Positions 21,747-31,594 of a stretch of DNA of 64,000 bases are shown in pieces. A program made the position numbers and the translations under genes. The stretch covers positions 2,247,001 through 2,311,000 of the forward strand of contig CP136010.1 in NCBI GenBank assembly GCA_030263805.2. Reading direction: 5' to 3'. The notes beneath the pieces are model-generated. The model was not told the DNA's origin and ran no database searches. It saw only the letters and a program-made list of their open reading frames with translations. The stretch's first letter is position 1, and the number at the start of each line of letters is the position of its first letter. Source of the DNA: Pseudomonas sp. FeN3W. Lineage in GTDB: Bacteria > Pseudomonadota > Gammaproteobacteria > Pseudomonadales > Pseudomonadaceae.

Positions 21747-21776
21747 AAAAAAGCCCCCGCGTCTGCGGGGGCTTTT
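21747..21776 (-). terminator. Terminator of trxA
   Basis: 12-bp perfect stem AAAAGCCCCCGC (21749-21760) with GCGGGGGCTTTT (21765-21776), loop GTCT. On the minus strand a six-T run follows, so it acts for trxA, whose stop is at 21802. Confidence 0.9.
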
Positions 21777-21801
21777 CGAGTGAACCCGGAAGGCTCGGAA
21801 C

Positions 21802-22128
21802 TCAGATATTGCTGTCGAGGAACGCCGCCAATTGCGACTTGGACAGCGCGCCGACCTTGGTCGCCTCGACGTTGCCGTTCTTGAACAGCATCAGCGTCGG
21901 AATGCCGCGCACGCCGTACTTCGGCGGGGTTTCCTGGTTCTCGTCGATGTTCAGCTTGCAGACCTTGAGCTTGCCTTCGTAATCCTTGGCGATCTCGTCG
22001 AGCACCGGAGCGATCATCTTGCAGGGACCGCACCACTCGGCCCAGTAATCGACCAGCACCGGGCCATCCGCCTGGAGGACGTCCTGTTCGAAGCTGGCAT
22101 CGCTGACTTTGGTGATGAATTCGCTCAT
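21802..22128 (-). CDS. trxA: Thioredoxin 1
   Basis: 108 aa. The active site WCGPC is present (Cys33, Cys36). It is the general cytosolic dithiol reductant, reduced by thioredoxin reductase. The trxA-rho order is the standard one. The start is the ATG at 22126-22128. Confidence 0.98.
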   Translation of the reverse strand: MSEFITKVSDASFEQDVLQADGPVLVDYWAEWCGPCKMIAPVLDEIAKDYEGKLKVCKLNIDENQETPPKYGVRGIPTLMLFKNGNVEATKVGALSKSQLAAFLDSNI

Positions 22129-22287
22129 GGGAAGTCTCCGTGATTCGGAAGCAAAAAAGTGGCGACATCATAGCCCGGCTTCAGCCGTACCGAAAGACGC
22201 GGAACGATTGGGTCTCTCGATGGACCCGATATTCCGGGGACCGTTCCCGCCCGGCGGACCGGGCCGAAACGGAAAACGGTCCGGGCC

Positions 22288-22989
22288 TCAGTCGCCGAGC
22301 GTGGCGAACGCGATACCGGTGCGCAGGGCCGCCGCGCGGATATGCTGCTGCATCGCCTTCTGCGCCGGGCCGGCGGCGTGCCGGGCCAGGGCCTTGAGGA
22401 TCTTGCGGTGCTCCTGCCAGGTTTCCAGCGCCCGTTCCGGGCGAATGAACGGCAGTTTCTGGCTTTCCAGGAAGATCTCCGCACGGGATGCGACCAGGCC
22501 GAACATGGCCTGGTTGCCGCTGGCGGCGAGGATGCGCTGGTGGAATTCGAAGTCCAGCCGCGCCGCCTGCTCGAAATCCCCGGCGCGCAACTCGCCGCGC
22601 ATCCGCTCGACATTGTCCTGCAGCACGTCCAGCTCCTCGGCGGTCAGCACCCCGGCGGCCAAACCGCAGGCGAACCCCTCCAGGGCGAAACGCAGCTGGA
22701 AGGTATCGGCCGCCGACACGGCGGCGAAGGGCCAGGCGAAGCCCGTGGCCGCCTCCAGCCGCTGCGGCTCCTGTACGAACACGCCCTTGCCCGCCTGCAC
22801 ACTGACCAGCCCCAGCGCGCTGAGCGAGGACAGCGCCTCGCGCAGCGAAGCCCGGCTGACCCCGAGACGCTCGGCCAGCTCGCGCTGCGACGGCAGGGCA
22901 TCGCCCGGGCGGTAGCCCTGCTCGTCGATCAGACGGCGGATCGCCTGCAAGGCATATTCGGGTACGGCACGGGGGGCGGAAGCATGCAT
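22288..22989 (-). CDS. FadR-type GntR transcriptional regulator
   Basis: 233 aa. An N-terminal winged helix (PGDALPSQRELAERLGVSRASLREAL, about 27-52) is followed by an FCD effector domain (about 85-215) with DFEFHQRILAASGN, whose Asp/His residues usually bind a metal and a small carboxylic ligand. It is divergent from an amino-acid ABC importer operon across 277 nt, so it probably represses that operon in response to the substrate or a derivative. Alternative: it controls a distant pathway. Confidence 0.85.
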   Translation of the reverse strand: MHASAPRAVPEYALQAIRRLIDEQGYRPGDALPSQRELAERLGVSRASLREALSSLSALGLVSVQAGKGVFVQEPQRLEAATGFAWPFAAVSAADTFQLRFALEGFACGLAAGVLTAEELDVLQDNVERMRGELRAGDFEQAARLDFEFHQRILAASGNQAMFGLVASRAEIFLESQKLPFIRPERALETWQEHRKILKALARHAAGPAQKAMQQHIRAAALRTGIAFATLGD

Positions 22990-23114
22990 GGCTGTTCGGG
23001 CCGGTCAGTCCAGTGGAGTCGCCTTTGTACGACCAGAACCCCGCCGCAGGCAAGCGACGCCCCCTTATGAAACACCCATTCCGGGCACGCCCCCGAATGA
23101 GGCACGCGCACATA

Positions 23115-23128
23115 TGACCGTTCGGTCA
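23115..23128. promoter_or_regulatory. Palindromic operator candidate between GntR gene and ABC operon
   Basis: TGACCG-TT-CGGTCA is a 14-nt palindrome (6-bp arms, 2-nt centre) in the divergent region. It lies 126 nt before the GntR gene start and 139 nt before the binding-protein start. A second dyad, ACTG-N7-CAGT, lies about 10 nt further on (about 23138-23152). GntR/FadR sites usually have TNGT-type arms, so the match is only suggestive. The rest of the 277-nt spacer shows no other strong feature. Confidence 0.4.
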
Positions 23129-23266
23129 AATACCGCAACTGTTCAGACCAGTAAGACCTTGTTTTTCCACTGGCGGACCGGCCGAAGCCATGAATTGCCT
23201 GGGACTTGGCATGGGCAATGCACTGCGCGAACCGGCAAAACACTTCATTTCTTGCTGGAGATCGAC

Positions 23267-24052
23267 ATGCGCAGAATCCACCGCAGCCTGCTGGGCACCC
23301 TGTTCGCCGCCCTGGCCTTCGGCCTGACCCCGGCCCACGCCGACGCCCTCGACGACATCGGCGCCCGCGGCGTGCTCAAGGTCGCCGTGCCGCAGGATTT
23401 CCCGCCATTCGGCTCGGTCGGCCCGGACCTCAAGCCACGCGGCCTGGACATCGACACCGCGCAACTGCTGGCCGACAAGCTGGCGGTGAAACTGGAGCTG
23501 ACCCCGGTCAACAGCACCAACCGCATCCCCTTCCTCACCACCGGCAAGGTCGACCTGGTGATCTCCAGCCTCGGCAAGAATCCCGAGCGCGAGCAGGTGA
23601 TCGACTTCTCCGCCGCCTATGCGCCCTTCTACCTCGGCGTGTTCGGCCCGGAAGAAGCGGCAGTCGCCAGCCTCGACGATCTCGACGGCAAGACCATCAG
23701 CGTCACCCGTGGCTCGGTCGAGGACATCGAGCTGAGCAACGTCGCCCCCAAAGGGGCCACGCTCAAGCGTTTCGAGGACAACAACTCGACCATCGCCGCC
23801 TACCTCTCCGGCCAGGTCGAGCTGATCGCCAGCGGCAACGTGGTGATGGCCGCCATCGCCGAGCGCAACCCCAGGCGCGTGCCGGTGATGAAGCTCAACC
23901 TGAAGAACTCGCCCACCTATGTCGGCCTGAACAAGAACGAGCCGGCCCTGCTGGAGAAGGTCAACGCCATCATCGCCGCCGCCAAGGCCGACGGCAGCCT
24001 CGACGCGATCAGCCAGAAGTGGCTGAAGCAACCGTTGCCGGCCGAACTCTGA
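23267..24052 (+). CDS. Amino-acid ABC transporter periplasmic binding protein (family 3)
   Basis: 261 aa. A Sec signal peptide (SLLGTLFAALAFGLTPAHA, cleavage about residue 25) is followed by a family 3 solute-binding domain: GVLKVAVPQDFPPFG, the GLDIDTAQLLADKL signature, and FLTTGKVDLVISSLGKNPER. It captures a polar amino acid or opine-like ligand in the periplasm; the ligand is not predictable from sequence alone. GGAG lies 6 nt before the ATG. It is the first gene of a four-gene operon. Confidence 0.9.
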   Translation: MRRIHRSLLGTLFAALAFGLTPAHADALDDIGARGVLKVAVPQDFPPFGSVGPDLKPRGLDIDTAQLLADKLAVKLELTPVNSTNRIPFLTTGKVDLVISSLGKNPEREQVIDFSAAYAPFYLGVFGPEEAAVASLDDLDGKTISVTRGSVEDIELSNVAPKGATLKRFEDNNSTIAAYLSGQVELIASGNVVMAAIAERNPRRVPVMKLNLKNSPTYVGLNKNEPALLEKVNAIIAAAKADGSLDAISQKWLKQPLPAEL

Positions 24053-24075
24053 GCCCGCGCGCGGAGGTCTGAGAC

Positions 24076-24741
24076 ATGGCATACCGGTTCGACTTCGCCG
24101 CCGTCCTGCAGCACAGCGACCTGCTGCTGCAGGGCGCGGCCTTCACCCTCGGCCTGACCGCGATCGGCACCCTGCTCGGCGTCGCTCTCGGCATCGTCGG
24201 GGCAATCCTGCGCGCCTGGCGCATCCGCCCGTTCGACCGCATCTTCGGCGCCTACGTGGAGCTGATCCGCAACACGCCGTTCATCGTCCAGCTGTTCTTC
24301 ATCTTCTTCGGCCTGCCCTCGCTGGGCTTTCGCCTGGGCGAGTGGGAAGCTGCGGTGCTGGCGATGGTGATCAACCTCGGCGCCTACTCCACCGAGATCA
24401 TCCGCGCCGGCATCCAGGCCATCCCGGCCGGGCAACTGGAGGCTGCGGCGGCACTGGCCATGAGCCGCTTCGAGACCTTCCGCCACGTGGTCCTGCGCCC
24501 GGCGCTGGCCAAAGTCTGGCCGGCGCTGTCGAGCCAGATCATCATCGTCATGCTCGGCTCGGCGGTGTGCTCGCAGATCTCCACCGAGGAGCTGTCGTTC
24601 GCCGCCAACTTCATCCAGTCGCGCAACTTCCGCGCCTTCGAGACCTACCTGGTCACCACCGCGTTGTATCTGCTCATGGCCATCCTCATCCGCCAGCTGC
24701 TGGCCTGGTTCGGCCGCCGCTTCGTCATGGGAGCGCGCTGA
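24076..24741 (+). CDS. Amino-acid ABC transporter permease (first of two)
   Basis: 221 aa HisM/GlnP-type permease with about five membrane helices and the EAA loop EAAAALAMSRFETFRHVVLRPALAK that contacts the ATPase. The N-terminal FTLGLTAIGTLLGVALG is typical. Its stop shares one nucleotide with the next permease start (TGATG). It pairs with the downstream permease as a heterodimer. Confidence 0.9.
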   Translation: MAYRFDFAAVLQHSDLLLQGAAFTLGLTAIGTLLGVALGIVGAILRAWRIRPFDRIFGAYVELIRNTPFIVQLFFIFFGLPSLGFRLGEWEAAVLAMVINLGAYSTEIIRAGIQAIPAGQLEAAAALAMSRFETFRHVVLRPALAKVWPALSSQIIIVMLGSAVCSQISTEELSFAANFIQSRNFRAFETYLVTTALYLLMAILIRQLLAWFGRRFVMGAR

Positions 24742-25374
24742 TGGACTTCACCCTCTGGGACATCCTGCGCAACCTGCTGGTGGGCCTGCAGTGGACCCTG
24801 CTGCTGTCGCTGGTGGCCTTCGTCTGCGGCGGCCTCGCCGGCCTGCTGGTGCTGCTGGCACGCATCGCGCCGCTACGGCTGCCACGCCTGTTGGCCAAGG
24901 GCTATATCGAGCTGTTCCAGGGCACGCCGCTGCTGATGCAGCTGTTCCTGGTGTTCTTCGGCATCGCCCTGCTCGGCATCGACGTCTCGCCCTGGCTGGC
25001 CGCCGCGATCGCGCTGACCCTGTTCACCAGCGCCTTTCTCGCCGAGATCTGGCGCGGCTGCGTCGAAGCCATCGGCCGCGGCCAGTGGGAGGCCGCCGAA
25101 AGCCTGGCCATGAGCCGCCTGGAAACCCTGCGCCACGTCGTGCTGCCGCAGGCGCTGCGCATCGCCGTGGCGCCCACCGTCGGCTTCTCGGTGCAGGTGG
25201 TCAAGGGCACCGCGGTGACCTCGATCATCGGCTTCACCGAACTGACCAAGACCGGCAGCATGCTGGCCAACGCCACCTTCGAGCCGTTCATGGTCTACGG
25301 CTTCGTCGCCCTCGGTTACTTCCTGCTCTGCTACCCGCTCTCGCTCGCTGCATACCGCCTGGAAAGGAGGCTGA

Positions 25375-25388
<14 letters not shown>
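24741..25388 (+). CDS. Amino-acid ABC transporter permease (second of two)
   Basis: 215 aa HisQ/GlnP-type permease; EAA loop EAAESLAMSRLETLRHVVLPQALR. The start is the ATG at 24741, coupled to the preceding stop. The 3' end overlaps the ATPase gene by 14 nt. A longer open frame upstream of 24741 lies inside the first permease gene in another frame and is not real. Confidence 0.9.
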
Positions 25389-26106
<718 letters not shown>

Positions 26107-26451
26107 AGCCGTGCATCACGGAAACGCACGGGTTGGATCGGGGCACATAGGTTGGGTCGGGGCGCGCAGCCTGAGGAGCCTAGCGACGAAGCCCAACAGA
26201 TTCGTGCCGACTCCATGCCGATCCCAGTCGGGCTTCGCTACGCTCAGCGCCAACCTACTCGCGATCCATGACGAAGACATAGCCTTCGGAAAGGTTGTCG
26301 CATGCGACGAGCAGTCACTGCAACGCTCCCCGGCCAAGCCTGGGCCGGGCAGAGCAGGTCATCTAGACAAGTGCCGGCGCCGTCCTTTTGCGTTGGCTCA
26401 TCCGCCGGCTCGTGGCAGGATGGCGCCGTAATCGAACGAGACGCCGTTAAC
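26107..26451. other. Intergenic region upstream of ppx with a nested inverted repeat
   Basis: 345 nt without a gene. It holds an inverted-repeat element at 26148-26257: outer arms TAGGTTGG (26148-26155) and CCAACCTA (26250-26257), inner arms CGAAGCCC (26187-26194) and GGGCTTCG (26230-26237). This resembles the TAGGTTGGGCT...AGCCCAACCTA elements seen between many Pseudomonas genes. The rest (26258-26451) must hold the ppx promoter, but I see no clear consensus. Confidence 0.55.
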
Positions 26452-27954
26452 ATGCCCCAATCCCCCGCCGAAAGTTTTCCCATGATCGCCGCCCTCGACC
26501 TGGGCTCGAACAGTTTCCACATGGTGCTGGCACGCACCAGCAACGGCGAGATGCGCATACTCGAACGGCTCGGCGAAAAGGTACAGCTGGCCGCGGGCAT
26601 CGACGAGAACCGCCTGCTCGACGAAGCGGCGATGCAGCGCGGGCTCGACTGCCTGCGCCGTTTCGCGCAACTGGTCAATCATCTGCCGCAGGGCGCGGTG
26701 CGCATCGTCGGCACCAACGCACTGCGTGAAGCACGCAATCGCGCCACCTTCATCCGCCGCGCCGAAGAGATCGTCAATCATCAGGTCGAGGTCATCTCCG
26801 GCCGCGAAGAGGCGCGTCTGATCTATCTCGGCGTGTCGCACACCATCCCGAGCAGTTCCGGCCGGCGCCTGGTGGCCGACATCGGCGGTGGCAGTACCGA
26901 ATTCATCATCGGCGAGGGCTTCGAATCGCAGCTGCGCGAAAGCCTGCAGATGGGCTGCGTGAGCTACACCCAACGCTTCTTCCGCGACGGCAAGATCACC
27001 CCGGCACGCTACGCCCAGGCCTATACCGCCGCGCGGGTCGAACTGATGGGCATCGAGCATGGCCTGCGCCGGCTCGGCTGGCAGGAATCCATCGGTGCGT
27101 CCGGCACCATCCGCGCCGTCGGTCTGGCGATCAAGAGCGGCGGCTTCGGCAACGGCGAAGTCAATGTCGAAGGGCTGGGATGGCTCAAGCGCAAGCTGTT
27201 CAAGCTCGGCGACGTGGAGAAGATCGACATCGATGGCGTCAAGCCGGACCGCCGCGGCGTGTTCCCGGCCGGCCTGGCGATTCTGGAGGCGATCTTCGAT
27301 GCCCTGGAGATCAGCAGCATGACCCACTCCGAAGGCGCATTGCGCGAAGGCGTGCTGTACGACCTGCTCGGCCGGCACCATGACGAGGACATCCGCGACC
27401 GCTCGCTGAGCTTCCTGATGGAGCGCTACCACGTCGACATGGAGCAGGCCGCGCGAGTCGAAGCCAAGGCACTGGAGGCGTTCGACCAGGTGGCGCAAGC
27501 CTGGAACCTTGATCAGGACTGGCACCGCGAGCTGCTCGCCTGGGCCGCCCGGGTGCATGAAGTGGGCCTGGATATCGCTCATTACCACTACCACAAGCAT
27601 GGCGCCTACCTGATCGAACATTCCGACCTGCCCGGCTTCTCACGTCAAGATCAGCTGATGCTGGCGTTGCTGGTACGCGGCCACCGACGCAACATCCCGC
27701 AGGACAAGTTCGGCGAGATCGGCACCGACGCCGATGCCCTGGTGCGCCTATGCATCCTGCTGCGCTTCGCCATCCTGTTCCACCATATCCGCGGCGCCAA
27801 TGCCGTTTCCGAGGTGCAGCTGGAGGCCAGCGAGCGCGGCCTCGAGCTGGTCTTCCCGGCTGGCTGGCTGGACGCCAACCCGCTGACCCGCGCCGACTTC
27901 GAGGCCGAAGCCGCCTGGCTCGCACGGGTCGGCTACGAACTGCGGATGAAATGA
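26452..27954 (+). CDS. ppx: Exopolyphosphatase
   Basis: 500 aa Ppx/GppA-family enzyme that releases phosphate from polyphosphate ends. The ASKHA fold motifs are seen: ALDLGSNSFHMVLA near the N-terminus and VADIGGGSTEFI. The C-terminal half is an HD-like domain (VHEVGLDIAHYHYHKH). The start is the ATG at 26452 (MPQSPAESF), consistent with Pseudomonas Ppx. It is convergent with ppk, an arrangement typical of pseudomonads, unlike the ppk-ppx operon of E. coli. Confidence 0.95.
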   Translation: MPQSPAESFPMIAALDLGSNSFHMVLARTSNGEMRILERLGEKVQLAAGIDENRLLDEAAMQRGLDCLRRFAQLVNHLPQGAVRIVGTNALREARNRATFIRRAEEIVNHQVEVISGREEARLIYLGVSHTIPSSSGRRLVADIGGGSTEFIIGEGFESQLRESLQMGCVSYTQRFFRDGKITPARYAQAYTAARVELMGIEHGLRRLGWQESIGASGTIRAVGLAIKSGGFGNGEVNVEGLGWLKRKLFKLGDVEKIDIDGVKPDRRGVFPAGLAILEAIFDALEISSMTHSEGALREGVLYDLLGRHHDEDIRDRSLSFLMERYHVDMEQAARVEAKALEAFDQVAQAWNLDQDWHRELLAWAARVHEVGLDIAHYHYHKHGAYLIEHSDLPGFSRQDQLMLALLVRGHRRNIPQDKFGEIGTDADALVRLCILLRFAILFHHIRGANAVSEVQLEASERGLELVFPAGWLDANPLTRADFEAEAAWLARVGYELRMK

Positions 27955-28268
27955 CCAGAAGCCGGCTCGGCACGGGCCTGATCTAGGGTGCGCTGCGCGC
28001 ACCGCGGGCACCGGGGCCTGGCGGTGCGCGTAGCGCACCCGAAAAAGCATCGCGATTCGCGTGGCTGCGCCTGCGACCAGGCCAGCAACGCCAGTCCCAG
28101 GCAGCCTGCTCCCCCCGCCCGCGCGAAAGGCGGCCAGGAGCGGACGAGCAGGCGTTGGTGGGGTGAGGCGAGGTAGAGGGCCAGCGCGCCCAGCAGGCTC
28201 AACGCGGCACCCAGGGTTGCCCACATGCGGGCCTCCGGCGTGAATGATCGGGGCCACGAGTCTGCCAT
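27933..28268 (-). pseudogene. Truncated small membrane protein (possible DUF3325-like remnant)
   Basis: The reading frame from ATG 28268 (or 28226) codes for a hydrophobic start (WATLGAALSLLGALALYLAS, then CLGLALLAWSQ) that looks like the first half of a small membrane protein. After about 70 residues it runs into the GGGTGCGCT-type palindrome at 27986-28040 and becomes Cys/Arg-rich nonsense, overlapping the ppx end. I read it as a gene whose 3' half was replaced by the repeat. The family assignment is tentative. Confidence 0.4.
27986..28040. repeat. 55-nt palindromic repeat (GGGTGCGCT type)
   Basis: Two 19-nt arms, 27986-28004 and 28022-28040, are inverted copies with a single mismatch, around a 17-nt GC-rich loop. 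This GGTGCGC(T)GCGCACC class is a common dispersed element in stutzeri-group genomes. There is no T-run, so it is not a standard terminator, though it lies between convergent ppx and ppk. Confidence 0.75.
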
Positions 28269-28353
28269 GGCCCCGGCTGGCAAAGGTTTGCCGCCGCCGC
28301 TAAAACCTTTGCGCGATCATCTCCGGGGCCGGCCGCACCGAAACGGCAACAGC

Positions 28354-30561
28354 CTAACGGGTGCTCATCACCGGCGCGGTGAGCTTTTCCAGCAGTATGT
28401 TCTGCACGTTGCGCGGATGCTGGTTGCCAGTCGGGCTGTTGCGTACGTAGCTGCCATCCGGCTGCAGGATCCAGCTCTGCGTGTTGTCGCTGAGGAAACC
28501 CTCCAGCTCCTTCTTCACCCGCATCACCAGCTTCTTGCCCTCGACCGGGAAGCAGGTTTCCACCCGCCGATCGAGGTTGCGTTCCATCCAATCGGCGCTG
28601 GAGAGATAGAGTTTCTCGTCGCCATCGTTCTGGAAATAGAACACCCGACTGTGCTCGAGGAAACGGCCGATGATCGAACGCACATGGATGTTGTGCGAGA
28701 CCCCGGCGATGCCCGGGCGCAGGCAGCACATGCCGCGCACGATCAGGTCGACGCGCACGCCGGTCTGGCTGGCCTTGTACAGCGCCTTGATCATCTTCGG
28801 ATCGGTCAGCGCGTTGACCTTGAGGATGATGTGCGCCGGCCGGCCCTCGGCGGCGTGCTGGGTCTCCAGCGCGATCAGGTCGAGCAGCGTCTTCTTCAGC
28901 GTGAACGGCGCATGCAAGAGCTTCTTCATGCGCATGGTCTTGCCCATGCCGATCAGCTGACTGAACAGCTTGGAGACGTCCTCGCAGAGCGCGTCGTCGG
29001 AAGTCAGCAGGCTGTAGTCGGTGTACAGCCGCGCGTTGCCGGCGTGGTAGTTGCCGGTGCCCAGATGCGCGTAACGGCACAGCTCGCCGTTCTCTCGGCG
29101 CAGGATCAGCATCATCTTGGCGTGGGTCTTGTAGCCGACCACGCCGTAGATCACCACCGCGCCGGCCTGTTGCAAACGGCTGGCCAGCTGCAGGTTGGAT
29201 TCCTCGTCGAACCGGGCGCGCAGCTCGATCACCGCGGTGACTTCCTTGCCGCTGCGCGCCGCGTCGACCAGCGCATCGACGATCTCGGAATTGGCGCCGG
29301 AGCGATACAGCGTCTGTTTGATCGCCAGCACGCAGGGGTCCTTGGCCGCCTCGCGCAGCAGGTCGACCACCGGCGTGAAGGACTCGAAGGGATGCAGCAG
29401 CAGGATGTCCTGCTTGTTGATCACGCTGAAGATCTTGTCGCTGTTCTGCAGCAGTCGGGGAATCGACGGCGTGAACGGGCTGTATTGCAGTTCGGGGTGG
29501 CTGTCCAGGCCGGTGATGCTGAACAGCCGGGTCAGGTTGACCGGGCCATTGACCCGGTACATCTCACTTTCGCCGAGGTTGAACTGCTTGAGCAGAAAAT
29601 CGGCCAGGTGCTGCGGGCAGGTATCGGCCACTTCCAGGCGCACGGCATCGCCATAACGACGCGAGATCAGCTCGCCACGCAGCGCGCGTGCCAGGTCCTC
29701 GACGTCCTCGGTGTCAACCGAAAGGTCGGCGTTACGGGTGAGGCGGAACTGGTAGCAGCCCTTGACCCGCATGCCGTGGAACAGGTCGTCGGCATGGGCA
29801 TGGATCATCGAGGAGAGGAAGACGAAGTTGTCGCCGGCGCCGCCGACCGACTCCGGCACGCGGATCACCCGCGGCAGCAGGCGTGGCGCCGGGATGATCG
29901 CCAGACCGGAGTCGCGGCCGAAGGCATCGACGCCTTCCAGCTCGACGATGAAGTTCAGGCTCTTGTTCACCAGCAGCGGGAACGGATGGGTCGGATCGAG
30001 ACCGATCGGCGTAACGATCGGCGCAATCTCGTCGCGGAAATAGCGGCGCACCCAGGTCTTGAGTTTGGCCGTCCAGTGCCTGCGGCGAATGAAGCGGATC
30101 TGATGCTCGGCCAGCGCTGGCAGAAGCACGTCGTTGAGGATCGCGTACTGGCGGTCGACCTGTTCGTGGACCAGCTCGGATATGCGCGCCAGCGCCTGAT
30201 GCGGCTGCAGGCCGTCGGCGCCCGCCTGTTCGCGGGCGAAGGTGACGCGCTTCTTCAGTCCGGCGACGCGAATCTCGAAGAACTCATCGAGGTTGCTGGA
30301 GAAGATCAGCAGGAACTTCAGCCGCTCCAGCAGCGGATAGGACTCATCCAGCGCCTGCTCGAGCACGCGGACGTTGAACTGAAGCTGCGAAAGCTCGCGA
30401 TGGATGTACAGCGCACTGTCGTCCAGGTTGGTCACCAGCGCGACCGGCGTCTCCTCGACGACTTCCAGTGGCGCAGACACCACCTCGGGCAACGTCTGTT
30501 CCAGCACCTCGCCGACCACGGCGTCCTGCAGATCCTTTTCGCTGAGTCCCTGGTTGATCAT
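28354..30561 (-). CDS. ppk1: Polyphosphate kinase 1
   Basis: 735 aa. It makes polyphosphate reversibly from ATP. Family motifs are visible: the N-domain SNLDEFFEIRVAGLK, HPFESFTPVVDLL, the catalytic-His region VGYKTHAKMMLI, and the second phospholipase-D-like HVRSIIGRFLEHSR. An extra N-terminal stretch of about 40 residues before DDSALYIHRELSQLQFN is normal in Pseudomonas. It starts at the ATG at 30559-30561, 19 nt after hemB, so hemB-ppk probably form an operon. Confidence 0.96.
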   Translation of the reverse strand: MINQGLSEKDLQDAVVGEVLEQTLPEVVSAPLEVVEETPVALVTNLDDSALYIHRELSQLQFNVRVLEQALDESYPLLERLKFLLIFSSNLDEFFEIRVAGLKKRVTFAREQAGADGLQPHQALARISELVHEQVDRQYAILNDVLLPALAEHQIRFIRRRHWTAKLKTWVRRYFRDEIAPIVTPIGLDPTHPFPLLVNKSLNFIVELEGVDAFGRDSGLAIIPAPRLLPRVIRVPESVGGAGDNFVFLSSMIHAHADDLFHGMRVKGCYQFRLTRNADLSVDTEDVEDLARALRGELISRRYGDAVRLEVADTCPQHLADFLLKQFNLGESEMYRVNGPVNLTRLFSITGLDSHPELQYSPFTPSIPRLLQNSDKIFSVINKQDILLLHPFESFTPVVDLLREAAKDPCVLAIKQTLYRSGANSEIVDALVDAARSGKEVTAVIELRARFDEESNLQLASRLQQAGAVVIYGVVGYKTHAKMMLILRRENGELCRYAHLGTGNYHAGNARLYTDYSLLTSDDALCEDVSKLFSQLIGMGKTMRMKKLLHAPFTLKKTLLDLIALETQHAAEGRPAHIILKVNALTDPKMIKALYKASQTGVRVDLIVRGMCCLRPGIAGVSHNIHVRSIIGRFLEHSRVFYFQNDGDEKLYLSSADWMERNLDRRVETCFPVEGKKLVMRVKKELEGFLSDNTQSWILQPDGSYVRNSPTGNQHPRNVQNILLEKLTAPVMSTR

Positions 30562-30580
30562 CGCTTTGCCTCGAAAGGGC

Positions 30581-31594
30581 TCACTGGCCCCGTTTTAATT
30601 GTTGTGCCGCCTGTTTGGCGAAGTAAGTCAGGATGCCATCGGCCCCGGCACGCTTGAAGCCGACCAAAGACTCAAGGATGACGGCCTCGCTCAGCCAGCC
30701 ATTCTGGATGGCGGCCATGTGCATGGCGTACTCGCCGCTGACCTGATAGACGAAGGTCGGCGCCTTGAAGGCATCTTTCACCCGCCAGACGATATCCAGG
30801 TAGGGCAGACCGGGCTTGACCATCACCATGTCCGCGCCTTCGGCCAGGTCGGCGCCCACTTCGTGCAGCGCCTCGTCACCGTTGGCCGGGTCCATCTGAT
30901 AGGTATTCTTGTTGCTCTTGCCGAGGTTGGCGGCAGAGCCCACCGCATCTCGGAACGGGCCGTAGTAGGCGCTGGCGTATTTCGCCGAGTAGGCCATGAT
31001 GCGCACGTTGTGGTGTTCGGCCACTTCCAGCGCCTCGCGAATCGCCTGGATACGACCATCCATCATGTCCGACGGCGCGACCACCTGAGCGCCGGCTTCG
31101 GCGTGGGATAGCGCCTGGCGGACCAGCGCGTCGACAGTGACATCGTTCTGCACGTATCCGCTGTCGTCGAGAATGCCGTCCTGGCCGTGCGTGGTGAATG
31201 GATCGAGGGCTACGTCGGTGATGATCCCCAGCTCAGGGAAACGCGCGCGCAAGGCGCGCGTGGCGCGCTGGGCGATGCCCTCCGGGTTCCAGGCTTCGGC
31301 CGCATCGAGGGACTTCTTCTCCAGCGGTGTCACCGGAAACAGCGCCAGCGCCGGAATGCCCAGCGCCACGAGCTCTTCGGCCTCCTCGAGCAGCAGGTCG
31401 ATGGACAGGCGCTCCACTCCCGGCATCGACGGCACCGGCTCGCGGCGGTTCTCGCCGTCGAGCACGAACACCGGCAGGATCAGGTCATCGACGGTCAGCA
31501 CATTTTCGCGCACCAGACGGCGGGAAAAATCGTCACGACGATTGCGACGCAGACGAGTAGCGGGGAACAGCCGGCTGGCAGGAACGAAACTCAC
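30581..31594 (-). CDS. hemB: Delta-aminolevulinic acid dehydratase (porphobilinogen synthase)
   Basis: 337 aa. It condenses two 5-aminolevulinate molecules to porphobilinogen in haem synthesis. The metal-site segment reads DVALDPFTTHGQDG, the cysteine-poor magnesium-type form of Pseudomonas rather than the zinc cysteine form. Catalytic lysines lie in KYASAYYGPFRDA-adjacent SAKYAS and in MVKPGLPYLD. The start is GTG (31592-31594), giving a protein beginning SFVPASR; an in-frame extension to 31699 does not match the family. Confidence 0.96.
   Translation of the reverse strand: MSFVPASRLFPATRLRRNRRDDFSRRLVRENVLTVDDLILPVFVLDGENRREPVPSMPGVERLSIDLLLEEAEELVALGIPALALFPVTPLEKKSLDAAEAWNPEGIAQRATRALRARFPELGIITDVALDPFTTHGQDGILDDSGYVQNDVTVDALVRQALSHAEAGAQVVAPSDMMDGRIQAIREALEVAEHHNVRIMAYSAKYASAYYGPFRDAVGSAANLGKSNKNTYQMDPANGDEALHEVGADLAEGADMVMVKPGLPYLDIVWRVKDAFKAPTFVYQVSGEYAMHMAAIQNGWLSEAVILESLVGFKRAGADGILTYFAKQAAQQLKRGQ

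Noticed and set aside
27986..28040. Rho-independent terminator between ppx and ppk
   Set aside because: The hairpin is strong but has no T-run on either strand; it is better read as a dispersed palindromic repeat.
28225..30657. 810-codon plus-strand open frame across ppk
   Set aside because: Antisense mirror of ppk1 with low-complexity His/Gln/Leu-rich sequence; ppk1 motifs are clear on the minus strand.
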